From positions 62,001 to 126,000 of the forward strand of contig CAKSKA010000002.1 in assembly GCA_934464615.1 (NCBI GenBank): 64,000 nt of DNA, given 5' to 3'. Positions 9,158 through 18,541 of this stretch are shown here, piece after piece. The DNA comes from an uncultured Eubacteriales bacterium. GTDB lineage: Bacteria > Bacillota > Clostridia > Oscillospirales > Acutalibacteraceae. Both the position numbers and the translations under genes were made by a program. Numbering within the stretch: position 1 is the first letter of the stretch; each line of letters begins with the position of its first letter. The notes under the pieces were generated by a model. It saw nothing but the letters and a program-made list of their open reading frames with translations, was not told the DNA's origin and ran no database searches.

Positions 9158-9200
9158 ACGCCCGTACCGAATATTCGGTACGGGCGTTGGGTTATTTTAC
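9158..9200. terminator. Bidirectional terminator between convergent genes
   Basis: A perfect 15-bp inverted repeat (9158-9172 with 9173-9187) lies between the convergent parB-like gene and the PhoR-like kinase, with a modest T-rich stretch on the plus side. Confidence 0.7.
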
Positions 9201-9274
9201 AAAGGCGGACACCGTGCGGACTCACTCAGTCCCGATTAATGTCGGTTTGCCTTTATTATACGTCGGCATATTAT

Positions 9275-10942
9275 TTATAATGCCGTTTTAAATGTTACCG
9301 TTACGGTTGTGCCGCTGTTCTGCACACTTTCCAGAGAAATCTCTGCATTGTTAAGCATTGCCGCGTGTTTTACAATGGACAGTCCCAGTCCCGTACCGGA
9401 ATTCTCACCCGTACGGCTCTTATCCACCCTGTAAAATCTTTCAAATACGCGGTCCTTTTCCTCATCGGCAATTCCTATGCCGGTATCCGCAACGCTTAAA
9501 ACGGTGTTGCCGACATCCGTTTTTACGCTTACAGTAACACTGCCGTTTTCGCGGTTATACTTAACCGCATTATCGCAAAGGTTATACACAATCGTTTCTA
9601 TTTGCTGTTTAACGCCGAACACCTGCGCGTCCCTGCCTTGCAGCGTTATTGTAACACCCTTTTTCTCCGCCTGTGGTTTTAAAAGTTCGGTCACATCGCG
9701 GCAAAGCGCGTACAAATTCACCTTTTCCTTTTTGTCCTGCACCGTGCCCTCATCCAACTTTGAAAGACTTATAATGTCGTCAACAAGGTTTATAAGGCGC
9801 TGTGTCTGGTCGTATATCTTCTGCGAAAAATCGGGTATATCCGCCGGCTTTACAAGACCGTTTTTAATAAGCTCGGCATATCCGGATATTGTGTGCAGCG
9901 GCGTTTTAAGTTCGTGCGAAACATTTGCGCTGAATTCTCTGCGTATTTTCTCCGCCTTTTGCTTTTCGGTAACATCAAGTATAAGCAATGCCGTACCGCA
10001 TATTTCGCCGTCCGACACAACAGGATTTGCAAGCAGCTTATATTCCTCGCCGCCCAGCATAAAGTCGGTTTCGGCACGGTTGCCGTCGCGGCACTGCTGT
10101 AAAGCGTTTTGCATTTCCGGCGAATTGTTAAACAGTAATATATCCCTGCCTATGCAGTAATCCCCCGCGTTAAGCAGTATTGATGCCGCACGGTTACGGC
10201 TTATTATCTCGCCGTTTTTACCCAGCAGCACTATGCCCTCCGCCATATTTTCCGTTACGGCTTCAAACTCCTCGGTCTTGCGGCGCAGCGCCGCCTCTCT
10301 GCGATTTATTTTTCCTTGCTGACGGCGGATTTTATCTGTAAGGGGTTCAATTTCCGGATAAGTTTCCGCAATCTTTTCCGGATTGTCCGGATCGAAATCG
10401 TTAAGAGGTTTAACGATTTTCTTAGCAATAGACCGACTGAGAAGCAAGGACAGTACCAACGCGAATATTATAACTATAACTATTCTGCGTATCATATTTA
10501 TAAGTATAGTAATCACGGTGTAATCCGTAGATGATGTCCTTAAAATTCTGCCGTCGTCAAGTTTTACGGCGCGGTAGTAGGAGCGTTTCATCATCGTGTC
10601 CGAATACCGCACACTCTCTCCCGTGCCGTTTGCAAGCGCCGCCTTAACCTCGGCTCTGTCAAGGTGATTTTCGTTAATCTCTTTATATTTACTGTCGTAA
10701 ACCACGTTGCCGAGGGTATCTATAAGCGTTATACGCAAATTTCCGAAATCTTCCGTATTGCCCTCAAGAAAACTGTCGCCGACAGTATTTACCGCATCGG
10801 CAATCACGTTTGTCTGGCTGATAATTCTGTCACGGTCTATTGACGAATAATAGGTGTAAAGCGCACCCATAACCAGCACTATGCAGGCTAAAAAAACCAA
10901 TACCGAAACCGAAAAAATGGCGCGAAAAATACGTTTAGTCAT
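9275..10942 (-). CDS. phoR: PhoR-type membrane sensor histidine kinase
   Basis: A 555-residue sensor kinase. A transmembrane helix near residues 8-30, an extracytoplasmic sensor of about 115 residues and a second helix near 145-170 are followed by a PAS-like stretch (AVTENMAEGIVLLGKNGEI). The kinase core follows: HisKA with the phosphoacceptor in SHELKTPLHTISGY near residue 342, then N box NLCDNAVKYN, DTGIGI and GTGLGLSIV. The ATG at 10942 overlaps the stop of the regulator gene by 8 bases, so the pair is translationally coupled. It presumably phosphorylates the adjacent PhoP/PhoB-type regulator. The phosphate-sensing role is inferred from domain order and the Pho-box-like sites; a cell-envelope signal is the main alternative. 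Confidence 0.85.
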   Translation of the reverse strand: MTKRIFRAIFSVSVLVFLACIVLVMGALYTYYSSIDRDRIISQTNVIADAVNTVGDSFLEGNTEDFGNLRITLIDTLGNVVYDSKYKEINENHLDRAEVKAALANGTGESVRYSDTMMKRSYYRAVKLDDGRILRTSSTDYTVITILINMIRRIVIVIIFALVLSLLLSRSIAKKIVKPLNDFDPDNPEKIAETYPEIEPLTDKIRRQQGKINRREAALRRKTEEFEAVTENMAEGIVLLGKNGEIISRNRAASILLNAGDYCIGRDILLFNNSPEMQNALQQCRDGNRAETDFMLGGEEYKLLANPVVSDGEICGTALLILDVTEKQKAEKIRREFSANVSHELKTPLHTISGYAELIKNGLVKPADIPDFSQKIYDQTQRLINLVDDIISLSKLDEGTVQDKKEKVNLYALCRDVTELLKPQAEKKGVTITLQGRDAQVFGVKQQIETIVYNLCDNAVKYNRENGSVTVSVKTDVGNTVLSVADTGIGIADEEKDRVFERFYRVDKSRTGENSGTGLGLSIVKHAAMLNNAEISLESVQNSGTTVTVTFKTAL

Positions 10943-11612
10943 ATTTATTCTCCATTCTGTAGCCAACTCCGCGCACGGTTTCTATCATTTTACCGTTCTC
11001 GCCGAGTTTTGTACGCAATGTACCTATATGGACGTCAACGGTACGCGTCTCGCCGAAAAACTGCTCGCCCCATACAAGATTAAGCAATTCATCACGCGTA
11101 AAAACCGCACCCGTGTTTTGCATAAATATTTTAAGCAGTTCGTACTCCTTAACCGTAAGGCTTACGGTTTGACCGTCCGACAACACGCCGTGACGGCGCA
11201 AATCAATTGAAATACCGCCGACGCTTATAACTTCGGTTTTTTTGCTGTTGTCGCCTCTTCTCAGCACCGCACGCACGCGCGATACCATTTCCATCATACC
11301 GAAAGGCTTTGTAAGGTAATCGTCGGCGCCGCTGTCAAGGCCGATCACCTTATCGTACTCGCTGCCCTTTGCGGTTTCCATAATTACCGGTATATCGCGT
11401 GTTGCCGCCGCAGTTTTAAGTTTTTTTAAAATGCTCAGTCCGTCGGTATCCGGCAACATTATATCCAGCAGCACAAGTTCCGGCTTTTGCTGTGCAACGG
11501 CTTTAAAAAACGACGGCGCGTCGCCGAAGCCCACAGCCGTGTACCCTGCGGAATTAAGGGTATATATCATAAGTTCTCTTGCAGATGCGTCATCTTCAAC
11601 ACAGTAAATCAT
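10935..11612 (-). CDS. phoP: OmpR/PhoB-family response regulator (PhoP-type)
   Basis: A 225-residue two-domain regulator. The receiver domain has the acidic pocket CVEDD, the phosphorylated Asp in LLDIMLPDTDG and Lys in YLTKPFG. The winged-helix DNA-binding domain (about 125-225) ends TLRTKLGENGKMIETVRGVGYR. The residue before the conserved Thr is Glu (VIMETAKG) where Leu is usual. It is first in the regulator-kinase pair. A direct repeat TTTACA-N5-TTTACA lies about 70 bases upstream, suggesting autoregulation by this family's usual site. The same pair precedes the Na/Pi cotransporter at 44.2 kb. Confidence 0.88.
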   Translation of the reverse strand: MIYCVEDDASARELMIYTLNSAGYTAVGFGDAPSFFKAVAQQKPELVLLDIMLPDTDGLSILKKLKTAAATRDIPVIMETAKGSEYDKVIGLDSGADDYLTKPFGMMEMVSRVRAVLRRGDNSKKTEVISVGGISIDLRRHGVLSDGQTVSLTVKEYELLKIFMQNTGAVFTRDELLNLVWGEQFFGETRTVDVHIGTLRTKLGENGKMIETVRGVGYRMENKYD

Positions 11613-11683
11613 ATATTCCCACCCTTACCTTTTCTTTACATTTTAATAATATCTTACGCAAGTAATGTAAAATAGCCGCATTT

Positions 11684-11700
11684 TGTAAAGTTTATGTAAA
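11684..11700 (-). promoter_or_regulatory. Pho-box-like direct repeat upstream of phoP
   Basis: On the minus strand TTTACA (11700-11695) repeats after five bases as TTTACA (11689-11684), an 11-bp period matching the Gram-positive PhoP box. A further TTTACA-type hexamer is at 11671-11666 and an inverted one at 11635-11640. Confidence 0.6.
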
Positions 11701-11709
11701 GTTGCGCTG

Positions 11710-13032
11710 TCAATCGACCGTCAGCGGTACTTCGGACAAGCCGTGTGCCGTGCGGTATGCGTTAAGTCCGCTGCCTACAAGTTTCATTGTCCTGTTGTAA
11801 GAAGCCTTTGCATCGGCAAGGCGGTTTATTCCGAGTGTGCTCCAATCGGATACATTTGTATCAAGCGCGACTATACGGTATACCCGCCTGCTTCCCACGG
11901 AAGTATAGTTTACCCATGTGGGAAGTATGTTTACGTCCTTCAGTTTAACCTCACCCGTACTCCACTTTTCAAACTCAACTTCAAAAATCATACCGTCCTC
12001 GGTATGTCCGCTGTAATTATCGCTGTCCATAATTTCTTTACGCTGATTAGATACCGCGTTGCCCATTGAATATATGCAAACGGAGGTATTGCCGTTTTCT
12101 CCCGTAAGGGTTTCAAACGGTTGTATTACATGCGGATGACCGCCTACTATAACGTCCCAGCCCATATCGCACAGTTTCTGCGCCATTTCCTTTTGGTCGG
12201 ATGTGGGTGTACGCTGATATTCGTTACCCCAATGCACATAAATAATGCTTGCCTGTGCGCCTTTGCTTTTCATATCGTCAAGCGCGGCCTTGGCTTCGGC
12301 ATAAAATTCATCAAGTTTGTTATAATCAAATGTGGCTACAAGATCGTTTGCTTCCTTGCGTATTTTAGCACCGTTAAGCGCTTTTCTGCCGGCTTCGGGC
12401 GTTGTTGAATATGTATAAACCGCCGTTGCTATTTTAATGCCGTTTACATCTTGTATTTTATACAGCGGCTCGTCTGTATTCTCCCTTGTGCCTATGTATG
12501 CCATATTCTTTTCCTTAAGTACGCGCACGGTATTAAGCATACCGTTATATCCGGTATCGTAAGTATGGTTGTTTGCGGTAAGCAGCATATCCACCCCTGC
12601 TTTTTTAAGCGAATCTGTAAGGGAAGCCGGAGTGTTAAAAAGCGGAAAACCGTCATATTTTCCGGCAGTTGCGTCCCCGAAGGTAACTTCAAGATTCATT
12701 ACCATAAAATCATACTTATTATAATACGGCGTAATGTACTCAAAAATATTGTCGAAATTATAACTGCCGTCGCTCTGCTTTGCGTTTGAAAGCAGAGGCG
12801 TATGTATAAGTATATCTCCGGACGAACCTATTTTCGCGGTGGATACAACGTACGGCTCCTCAGGTTCGCTTATTTGCGATGCTGAAGAATCCGACGGTTT
12901 TGTGTTTTTATTTGTCTTTTTTACAAGACTTGCCGCGCCCGCAATAACGCCTGCTATTACAAGCGCAAATACTGCAAACACGCATATGCGTCGAATTATA
13001 AACTTTTTTGACGTTTTTCTTTTTTGCGGCAT
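11710..13032 (-). CDS. CapA-family (PGA_cap) metallophosphatase-like protein
   Basis: A 440-residue protein with one N-terminal membrane anchor (about 14-34), a Ser/Thr-rich linker and an extracytoplasmic CapA domain of the calcineurin-like superfamily. Fold signatures include GDILIHTPL, VMNLEVTF, LLTANNHTYDTGYNG, IVYVHWGNEYQ-like (IIYVHWGNEYQ) and IVGGHPHVIQ (read VIVGGHPHV). CapA proteins are linked to poly-gamma-glutamate synthesis or envelope metabolism, but the enzymatic role is not settled and no capB/capC lies here. It follows a membrane protein gene by 33 bases, and the phoP leader begins just after its stop codon. Confidence 0.85.
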   Translation of the reverse strand: MPQKRKTSKKFIIRRICVFAVFALVIAGVIAGAASLVKKTNKNTKPSDSSASQISEPEEPYVVSTAKIGSSGDILIHTPLLSNAKQSDGSYNFDNIFEYITPYYNKYDFMVMNLEVTFGDATAGKYDGFPLFNTPASLTDSLKKAGVDMLLTANNHTYDTGYNGMLNTVRVLKEKNMAYIGTRENTDEPLYKIQDVNGIKIATAVYTYSTTPEAGRKALNGAKIRKEANDLVATFDYNKLDEFYAEAKAALDDMKSKGAQASIIYVHWGNEYQRTPTSDQKEMAQKLCDMGWDVIVGGHPHVIQPFETLTGENGNTSVCIYSMGNAVSNQRKEIMDSDNYSGHTEDGMIFEVEFEKWSTGEVKLKDVNILPTWVNYTSVGSRRVYRIVALDTNVSDWSTLGINRLADAKASYNRTMKLVGSGLNAYRTAHGLSEVPLTVD

Positions 13033-13065
13033 ATCTGACTTCCTTTATAATGTATTTTTAATAAT

Positions 13066-13923
13066 TTAAAAATCGTTTTGTGTGTCGTCAACAATGTTTG
13101 CATATTCATTTTGTTCGGGCTTGTCCGCAAGCGGTTCTTCCCGTTTAAAATAATACATATGAATAAATGCGGAAATGTAAATTACCGTAGCAACATCGGT
13201 AAATCCGGTTATTCCGCTGTTATGCAGCATTTCCGATTTTCCGAAAAGCATTACCGCTATCTGCGGTACGCCGTACACAGCGCAGCACACAAGCGCCAGC
13301 ACACCTGTAAGCATTACCGCCGTTTTGCCGTCGGACACGCCGTTTTTAAATTTTGCGGCATTAAGGAAAAATACAAGCGTTGTACACAGTGCCGCAAGCT
13401 CAAAAACATTTTCCGCAATTGTGGAAACAGAGACGTAACTTGAAAACATTACCATAACGCGTATAAGCCAAAAAGCCACAAAAACAACATCAAGCATCGG
13501 CGACGCTTTTATCTTGCCGAAAAATGACAATCCGTTTAAAACAAAGACCGCCGCGCAAAGCACACCGAAAAATACTTGAGCCAGTATTTGCCACGACGGT
13601 ATTGCTGTACCTATTTTTGTAAACAGCGCTTCGTAAATAACCGCCGCAGGCATTATAAAGTTTGCCGCGGCAAACGCCGCAGTCATTTTAGGCGTTTTGT
13701 TAAGGGGCAGTTTACACGCCGCCGCAAAAGCAGCCGACAGCGCCGCAAACACAAACACCATAACCGAAACCGTTATACCGACAGCCTCGTACCCTTTGCG
13801 GAAAAATCCGTTGGCGGAATCAATAATAAACTCCAACTGTACAATCCGCAGCGCAATGCCGCACAGGGCGGCTATTGCGGCAACCGCGGTGATTTTTTTT
13901 ACCTTCGTTTCCAAAATAATCAT
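13066..13923 (-). CDS. Unrecognised multi-pass membrane protein
   Basis: A protein of about 285 residues with roughly seven or eight hydrophobic segments and a charged, soluble tail (EEPLADKPEQNEYANIVDDT). No catalytic motif or family was recognised. It lies 33 bases upstream of the CapA gene on the same strand, so the two are probably co-transcribed; an envelope role is inferred from this only. The ATG at 13923 has no space for an RBS, whereas a TTG three codons later (13914) would be 9 bases from GTGAG, so the true start may be TTG. Confidence 0.7.
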   Translation of the reverse strand: MIILETKVKKITAVAAIAALCGIALRIVQLEFIIDSANGFFRKGYEAVGITVSVMVFVFAALSAAFAAACKLPLNKTPKMTAAFAAANFIMPAAVIYEALFTKIGTAIPSWQILAQVFFGVLCAAVFVLNGLSFFGKIKASPMLDVVFVAFWLIRVMVMFSSYVSVSTIAENVFELAALCTTLVFFLNAAKFKNGVSDGKTAVMLTGVLALVCCAVYGVPQIAVMLFGKSEMLHNSGITGFTDVATVIYISAFIHMYYFKREEPLADKPEQNEYANIVDDTQNDF

Positions 13924-13954
13924 CTCACTGTTTATAAATTAATACTAATTTCAT

Positions 13955-13980
13955 TTCCATATACATATATTATACTACAA
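13955..13980. promoter_or_regulatory. Overlapping divergent -10 elements (membrane protein gene / spoIID)
   Basis: Minus-strand TATAAT (13974-13969) and plus-strand TATACT (13971-13976) overlap in the 78-base gap. For the plus direction TTTCAT lies 16 bases upstream of TATACT. The match to a sporulation sigma factor could not be judged by eye. Confidence 0.35.
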
Positions 13981-14001
13981 AATGTTAAGGGAATATGAAA
14001 A

Positions 14002-14949
14002 ATGAAAAATATTTATTTCTTAATTATTGCAATACTTGTTATTTCTATGTTAACCTTGCCTTTTATCGCGCTGAAATCCGACAACGCAGGCAATACCGAT
14101 ACCGCCGTACCCAATCCCGATAAAAAAAGCGAAACGGTGTGCGTAAAAACCGCCGACGGCATTATAAGCGTACCGACATCGGACTATATAGAGGGTGTGG
14201 TTGCCGCCGAAATATCCCCCGACAGCGAACCCGAAGCGCTTAAAGCGCAGGCTGTTGCCGCATATACATATCTGCTTTATAAAAAGGATAAAAACAAAAG
14301 GGAAGATTACGACATAATATGCGATGCCGGCATAGACCAGGCGTATATTGATACCGCCGCCCAAAAAGAAAAATGGGGTGACGCGTACGACGCAAACATA
14401 GGCAAAATACGCGAGGCCTGCAACGCGGTGGCGGGTATTTACGTTTCGTTTGAAAACAAGCCGATTTATGCGGCGTTTCATGCGGTATCCGCCGGAAAAA
14501 CCGAAAACTGCAGTGATGTTTTCGGCGGGGAATACCCATATCTTGTATCCGTGCAAAGTATAGGCGACCTTTTGTGCCCCGACTATCTTTCTACCGTTAC
14601 TTTAAGTGCGGACGAGGTCCGTTCGGCGCTCGGCGGTATGTGCAGTTTGCCGGAGAATCCCGAAGAATTTTTTACCGCAATCGAGCGCAGCGACGCCGGC
14701 GGAATAAAGACTTTAACAGTCGGCGGCAAAACCTTTACCGGTCAGGAAATACGCAGTGCGCTTTCGCTTCGCTCGGCAAATTTCGACATTGCCTTTGACG
14801 GCACCGCATTTACTTTTACGGTGCGCGGTTACGGACACGGCGTTGGAATGAGCCAGTACGGCGCAAACTATATGGCACAGCAGGGAAGTCTTTACAACGA
14901 AATACTGTTGTGGTATTACACCGGCTGCAGCCTTAAAACGTCTAAATAA
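14002..14949 (+). CDS. spoIID: SpoIID/LytB-family lytic transglycosylase
   Basis: A 315-residue membrane-anchored protein (helix about residues 4-24) with a SpoIID domain. In Bacillus SpoIID is the transglycosylase of the engulfment machinery that trims peptidoglycan. Signatures are SDYIEGVVAAEISPDSEPEALKAQAVAA, shown here in part as GVVAAEISP with the catalytic Glu, AFHAVSAGKTE, and the C-terminal GYGHGVGMSQYGAN. The length suits true SpoIID, so endospore formation by the host is likely, although LytB-like paralogues exist in non-sporulating Clostridia. It converges with rsmI and overlaps its end by 8 bases. Confidence 0.88.
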   Translation: MKNIYFLIIAILVISMLTLPFIALKSDNAGNTDTAVPNPDKKSETVCVKTADGIISVPTSDYIEGVVAAEISPDSEPEALKAQAVAAYTYLLYKKDKNKREDYDIICDAGIDQAYIDTAAQKEKWGDAYDANIGKIREACNAVAGIYVSFENKPIYAAFHAVSAGKTENCSDVFGGEYPYLVSVQSIGDLLCPDYLSTVTLSADEVRSALGGMCSLPENPEEFFTAIERSDAGGIKTLTVGGKTFTGQEIRSALSLRSANFDIAFDGTAFTFTVRGYGHGVGMSQYGANYMAQQGSLYNEILLWYYTGCSLKTSK

Positions 14950-15760
14950 GCGCGTTGTAAATATCGCCTTTTTTAAGTCCCGTAATGCTTGCCGCCTGTT
15001 TTGCCGCGGCGGATGTCGACAGCCCGTCCTGCATTAATTTTTTTGCCGTGTTTACGGCATATTCAAGGGTATATACCTCGTTTTGTTTTTCGGCGCCGTG
15101 TACTATAAGCACATATTCGCCCTTGGGCTGATTTTGATTAAAGTATTCTACAGCCCTTGCAAGCGTTGTATTCAAAACCGTTTCGTGAATCTTGGTAAGT
15201 TCTTTTATTACCGCAATTTCCCTGTCGCCGAAATACTCGTACATATCTTTAAGCGTAGCGGACAGTTTGTGGGGCGCCTCGTAAAAAATCATGGTGCGAT
15301 GTTCGCCTTTAAGTTCGGTTAAATGCTCCTTACGGCTTAATTTATTAACCGACAAAAAGCCTTCAAAACAAAATCTGCCCGACGGCATACCGGATATTGC
15401 AAGCGCTGTGGCAAGCGCGGTAGGACCGGGGACTGCTTCCACGGTAATTCCGGCAATGTGTGCCTGCCGTACAAGTTCTTCGCCCGGATCGGAAATTGCC
15501 GGCATACCGGCGTCGGTTATAATCGCGCAGTTTTCGCCGGCGCTTATACGCCCGGTTATCATCTCGCCCTTTTGCGCCTTGTTATGTTCAAAGTAAGATA
15601 CCATCGGTTTTTTAATGCCGAAATTATTAAGCAGTTTTACCGAAACCCGCGTATCTTCCGCCGCTATAAAATCCACTTGAGAGAGCGTTTGCAGCGCTCG
15701 GCTTGAAATATCCTGCAAATTGCCTATCGGTGTGCCGACAACATAAAGTTTGCCTGCCAT
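14942..15760 (-). CDS. rsmI: 16S rRNA C1402 2'-O-methyltransferase RsmI
   Basis: A 272-residue tetrapyrrole-methylase-fold enzyme that methylates C1402 of 16S rRNA. Signatures are LYVVGTPIGNLQDIS at the N terminus, AAEDTRVS, ITDAGMPAISDPG and VPGPTALATALAISG. It is last in the cysE-cysS-trmN6-rsmI operon and overlaps the trmN6 stop by one base (TAATG). The 3' end overlaps the convergent spoIID gene. Confidence 0.95.
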   Translation of the reverse strand: MAGKLYVVGTPIGNLQDISSRALQTLSQVDFIAAEDTRVSVKLLNNFGIKKPMVSYFEHNKAQKGEMITGRISAGENCAIITDAGMPAISDPGEELVRQAHIAGITVEAVPGPTALATALAISGMPSGRFCFEGFLSVNKLSRKEHLTELKGEHRTMIFYEAPHKLSATLKDMYEYFGDREIAVIKELTKIHETVLNTTLARAVEYFNQNQPKGEYVLIVHGAEKQNEVYTLEYAVNTAKKLMQDGLSTSAAAKQAASITGLKKGDIYNALI

Positions 15761-16494
15761 TACAGATATTCCTCCTTATACTTACCGTAAATTTTAATCA
15801 TCTCATCACTGAAACTGCCGTCCGCGTTATGTACATAAAGCGATGCCTCTGCCGTCATACCGCTGTTTCCGCCTTTTCTGCCTTCCAGCAAAAAAAGCCA
15901 CGGCGGCGAATCGGGATTTTTGCAGACAAGCCTCAGCCTTTTCGGCTCTATCCCGTGATTTTGCATTGTGCGTATAAGTTCGGCAAGTCTTTCTGGGCGC
16001 TGGCACATACAAAGTCTGCCCGAAGTTTGCAGCAGCCGTGCGGCAACGCCTACAATATCGTCAAGCGTACAGGCGGTTTCGTGCCGTGCGGTACGTTCGC
16101 GCTCGTTACGGCTCAAAATCCCCGCACCCGTTGCCTTATACGGCGGATTACAGGTAACAAGACTGCAATTGCCGAACTGCATTTTGCCCTTTAAATCCTT
16201 TAAATCGCTGCATATAACCGTAAAATTTTCAAATCCGGCGTCCTTTGCCGATTTTTCCGCCAAAGCGCAGGCGGCATCGCTTATATCAACGCCGGTGACG
16301 GTTAAATTTTTATTATCCCTCAGCATTAAAAGCGGTATTATGCCGCACCCTGTGCCAAGGTCCGTAACCCTGTCGTTTTTGCGTACGGCGGCAAAATTGT
16401 TAAGCAGTACGGCATCTGTACCGAACGTATGCTCCGCCGATACATAGATATACACGCCGCTGCCTATCGGCTCTTTCTTTATATTTTCGTCCAT
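15760..16494 (-). CDS. trmN6: tRNA1(Val) A37 N6-methyltransferase-like protein (TrmN6)
   Basis: A 244-residue Class I SAM methyltransferase of the COG4123 type. SAM-binding DLGTGCGIIPLLM lies near residues 45-57, and the N6-adenine signature is CNPPYKATGAG near 113-123. Relatives modify adenine 37 of valine tRNA. It is translationally coupled within the cysteine T-box operon: its start lies inside the 3' end of cysS, with AGGGTG four bases upstream, and its stop overlaps rsmI. The exact tRNA target is inferred from the family. Confidence 0.85.
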   Translation of the reverse strand: MDENIKKEPIGSGVYIYVSAEHTFGTDAVLLNNFAAVRKNDRVTDLGTGCGIIPLLMLRDNKNLTVTGVDISDAACALAEKSAKDAGFENFTVICSDLKDLKGKMQFGNCSLVTCNPPYKATGAGILSRNERERTARHETACTLDDIVGVAARLLQTSGRLCMCQRPERLAELIRTMQNHGIEPKRLRLVCKNPDSPPWLFLLEGRKGGNSGMTAEASLYVHNADGSFSDEMIKIYGKYKEEYL

Positions 16495-17858
16495 TTTACA
16501 CCCTGTGGGGTATCCTCAAGCGCAATACCCATATTTTTAAGTTCGTCGCGAATTTTATCCGCAGTTGCAAAATCTTTATTTTTACGGGCGGCAGTGCGCT
16601 GTGCAATAAGTTCCTCTACCTTTTCGTCAATGCTTTCGTCCTTTTTAACGTACAAAATGCCCAGCACGTCGGTCAGTTCGTCAAACAGTTTGCCGGCGCA
16701 CGCAAGGGTTTGTTTTTTTGCACAAGCATCTATTAAATTGTTAATATCTTTTGCAAGGTTAAACACCTCTGCCAGCGCATCGGCGGTATTAAGGTCATCG
16801 TCCATGGCGGCAATAAACTTCTTCTTGCGCGTTTTTAAAATTTCCGGTTCTTCGCCGCCGTCCTCGGCATGACTTATGGCAAAATCGAGTCTTTCGCGGC
16901 AGTTGTAAAGCCGTTCCAAAGCGTTTTTGTTTTGCTCTATAATATCGGTCGAATAATTTATGGGACTGCGGTAATGAGAGGAAATCATCAAATACCTGAT
17001 CGGCTCGTATCCGTAAACATTTGCAACGTCGCGCACGGTAAAGAAATTACCGAGTGATTTTGACATTTTGTGGTTATCCACATTTATAAAGCCGTTATGC
17101 ATCCAGTAATGCGAAAACTCGCAGTCGTTTGCACACTCGCTCTGTGCAATTTCGTTTTCGTGGTGGGGGAATATCAAATCAAGTCCGCCGCAGTGTATAT
17201 CTATTGTTTTACCGAGGTATCTTGTAGACATAGCGGAACATTCTATATGCCAGCCAGGTCTGCCGTTACCCCAGGGGGACGGCCAGTACGGCTCGCCCTC
17301 TTTAGCCCCTTTCCAAAGGCAGAAATCCATGGGATCTTCCTTAATTTCACCTACGGCTATACGTGCGCCTGCCTCAAGTTCTTCAAGCGGTTGGTGGGAA
17401 AGTTTGCCGTATTCCTTAAACTTTGCGGCACGGAAATAAACATCGTTTCCCGAAACATATGCGTAGCCTTTATCGAACAGTTTTTGTATTAAATCAATTA
17501 TTTGCTGTATATTTTCCGTAGCGCGCGGATGCACCGTGGCAGGTCTTACATTAAGTCCTTTGGCATCCGTCCAGAATTCTTTTATATAACGCTCGGCAAC
17601 CTGCTGCACGCTGGTGCCTTCCTCGTTTGCCTTTTTTATAAGTTTATCGTCAATATCCGTAAAATTCTGAACAAAGGTAACCTCAAAACCGCGCCATTCA
17701 AGGTATCTGCGCAGCACATCAAAAACGCAAAGCGGACGCGCGTTGCCTATGTGTATATAGTTATAAACGGTAGGACCGCAGGCGTAAATTTTGGCTTTTC
17801 CCGATTCTATCGGCACAAATTCTTCCTTTTTGCGTGTAAGCGTATTAAATATTTTCAT
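16479..17858 (-). CDS. cysS: Cysteinyl-tRNA synthetase
   Basis: A 459-residue class I synthetase, standard length, charging tRNA-Cys. The HIGH motif is present as YIHIGNARP near residue 35, and KMSKSLGN near 265. Zinc-binding residues include the Cys in YACGPTVYN and the CSAMSTRYLG/HHENEIAQSE region. It sits second in an operon led by serine acetyltransferase and controlled by a Cys T-box, so cysteine synthesis and charging respond together to uncharged tRNA-Cys. Its start overlaps the 3' end of cysE by 14 bases, with GGAGG and GAGG upstream. Confidence 0.97.
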   Translation of the reverse strand: MKIFNTLTRKKEEFVPIESGKAKIYACGPTVYNYIHIGNARPLCVFDVLRRYLEWRGFEVTFVQNFTDIDDKLIKKANEEGTSVQQVAERYIKEFWTDAKGLNVRPATVHPRATENIQQIIDLIQKLFDKGYAYVSGNDVYFRAAKFKEYGKLSHQPLEELEAGARIAVGEIKEDPMDFCLWKGAKEGEPYWPSPWGNGRPGWHIECSAMSTRYLGKTIDIHCGGLDLIFPHHENEIAQSECANDCEFSHYWMHNGFINVDNHKMSKSLGNFFTVRDVANVYGYEPIRYLMISSHYRSPINYSTDIIEQNKNALERLYNCRERLDFAISHAEDGGEEPEILKTRKKKFIAAMDDDLNTADALAEVFNLAKDINNLIDACAKKQTLACAGKLFDELTDVLGILYVKKDESIDEKVEELIAQRTAARKNKDFATADKIRDELKNMGIALEDTPQGVKWTKI

Positions 17859-18495
17859 TTTCCTCTTCCTCCGTTTTATTCAGCCTTTTTTCAAGTTGAT
17901 TAATTCTTACTTCAAGTCTGCAAAGTTCCTGTGCCACGGGATCGGGTATATGCACCTGATCAAGCGGTTTAATTTTTTCGCCGTTAATGCGTACAACCCG
18001 TGCGGGTACGCCCACAACCGTACTGTTCGGCGGTACTTCCTCAAGCACTACCGCGCCTGCGGCTATACGCGCGTTATCTCCCACCTTAAACGGGCCCAAA
18101 ACCTTTGCACCCGAACTTATCATAACATTATTGCCGATTGTGGGGTGGCGTTTTCCTGTATCCTTACCCGTTCCGCCGAGCGTAACGCCCTGATAAATAA
18201 GCACATCATCACCGATTTCCGCTGTCTCGCCGATAACCACACCGTGTCCGTGGTCAATAACCAAACGTCTGCCGATTTTCGCCCCCGGATGAATTTCAAT
18301 TCCCGTAACACGGGCGGCGTGCTGCGAAATACTGCGTGCTATAAAAAACATTTTATGCCTGTAAAAGAAATGCGCCCTGCGGTACATACGCAGCGCCTTA
18401 ACGCCGGGGTAAAGTAAAAAAATCTCAACGGCGCTTCTTGCGGCAGGATCTCTCTCTTTTACCGCCGCAATATCCTCTTTAATTCTGTCAAACAA
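17845..18495 (-). CDS. cysE: Serine O-acetyltransferase
   Basis: A 216-residue left-handed beta-helix (hexapeptide) acetyltransferase that makes O-acetylserine, the first committed step of cysteine synthesis. Signatures are GIEIHPGAKIGRRLVIDHG, GVVIGETAEIGDDV and GGTGKDTGKRHPTIG. The C terminus has a short Glu/Lys-rich helix. I set the start at the TTG at 18495, six bases after GGAGGG and just beyond the T-box terminator; the longer ATG frame from 18561 would run through the terminator and T-box. It is first in the operon. Confidence 0.94.
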   Translation of the reverse strand: MFDRIKEDIAAVKERDPAARSAVEIFLLYPGVKALRMYRRAHFFYRHKMFFIARSISQHAARVTGIEIHPGAKIGRRLVIDHGHGVVIGETAEIGDDVLIYQGVTLGGTGKDTGKRHPTIGNNVMISSGAKVLGPFKVGDNARIAAGAVVLEEVPPNSTVVGVPARVVRINGEKIKPLDQVHIPDPVAQELCRLEVRINQLEKRLNKTEEEENENI

Positions 18496-18507
18496 GCTAA
18501 TCCCTCC

Positions 18508-18541
18508 AAAAAAGCAAAAGCCTCCGGCATCTGCCGGAGGC
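18508..18541 (-). terminator. Regulated terminator of the Cys T-box
   Basis: A 10-bp perfect GC-rich stem (18541-18532 with 18529-18520, two-base loop) is followed by TTTTGCTTTTTT, ending directly at the GGAGGG of cysE. Confidence 0.95.
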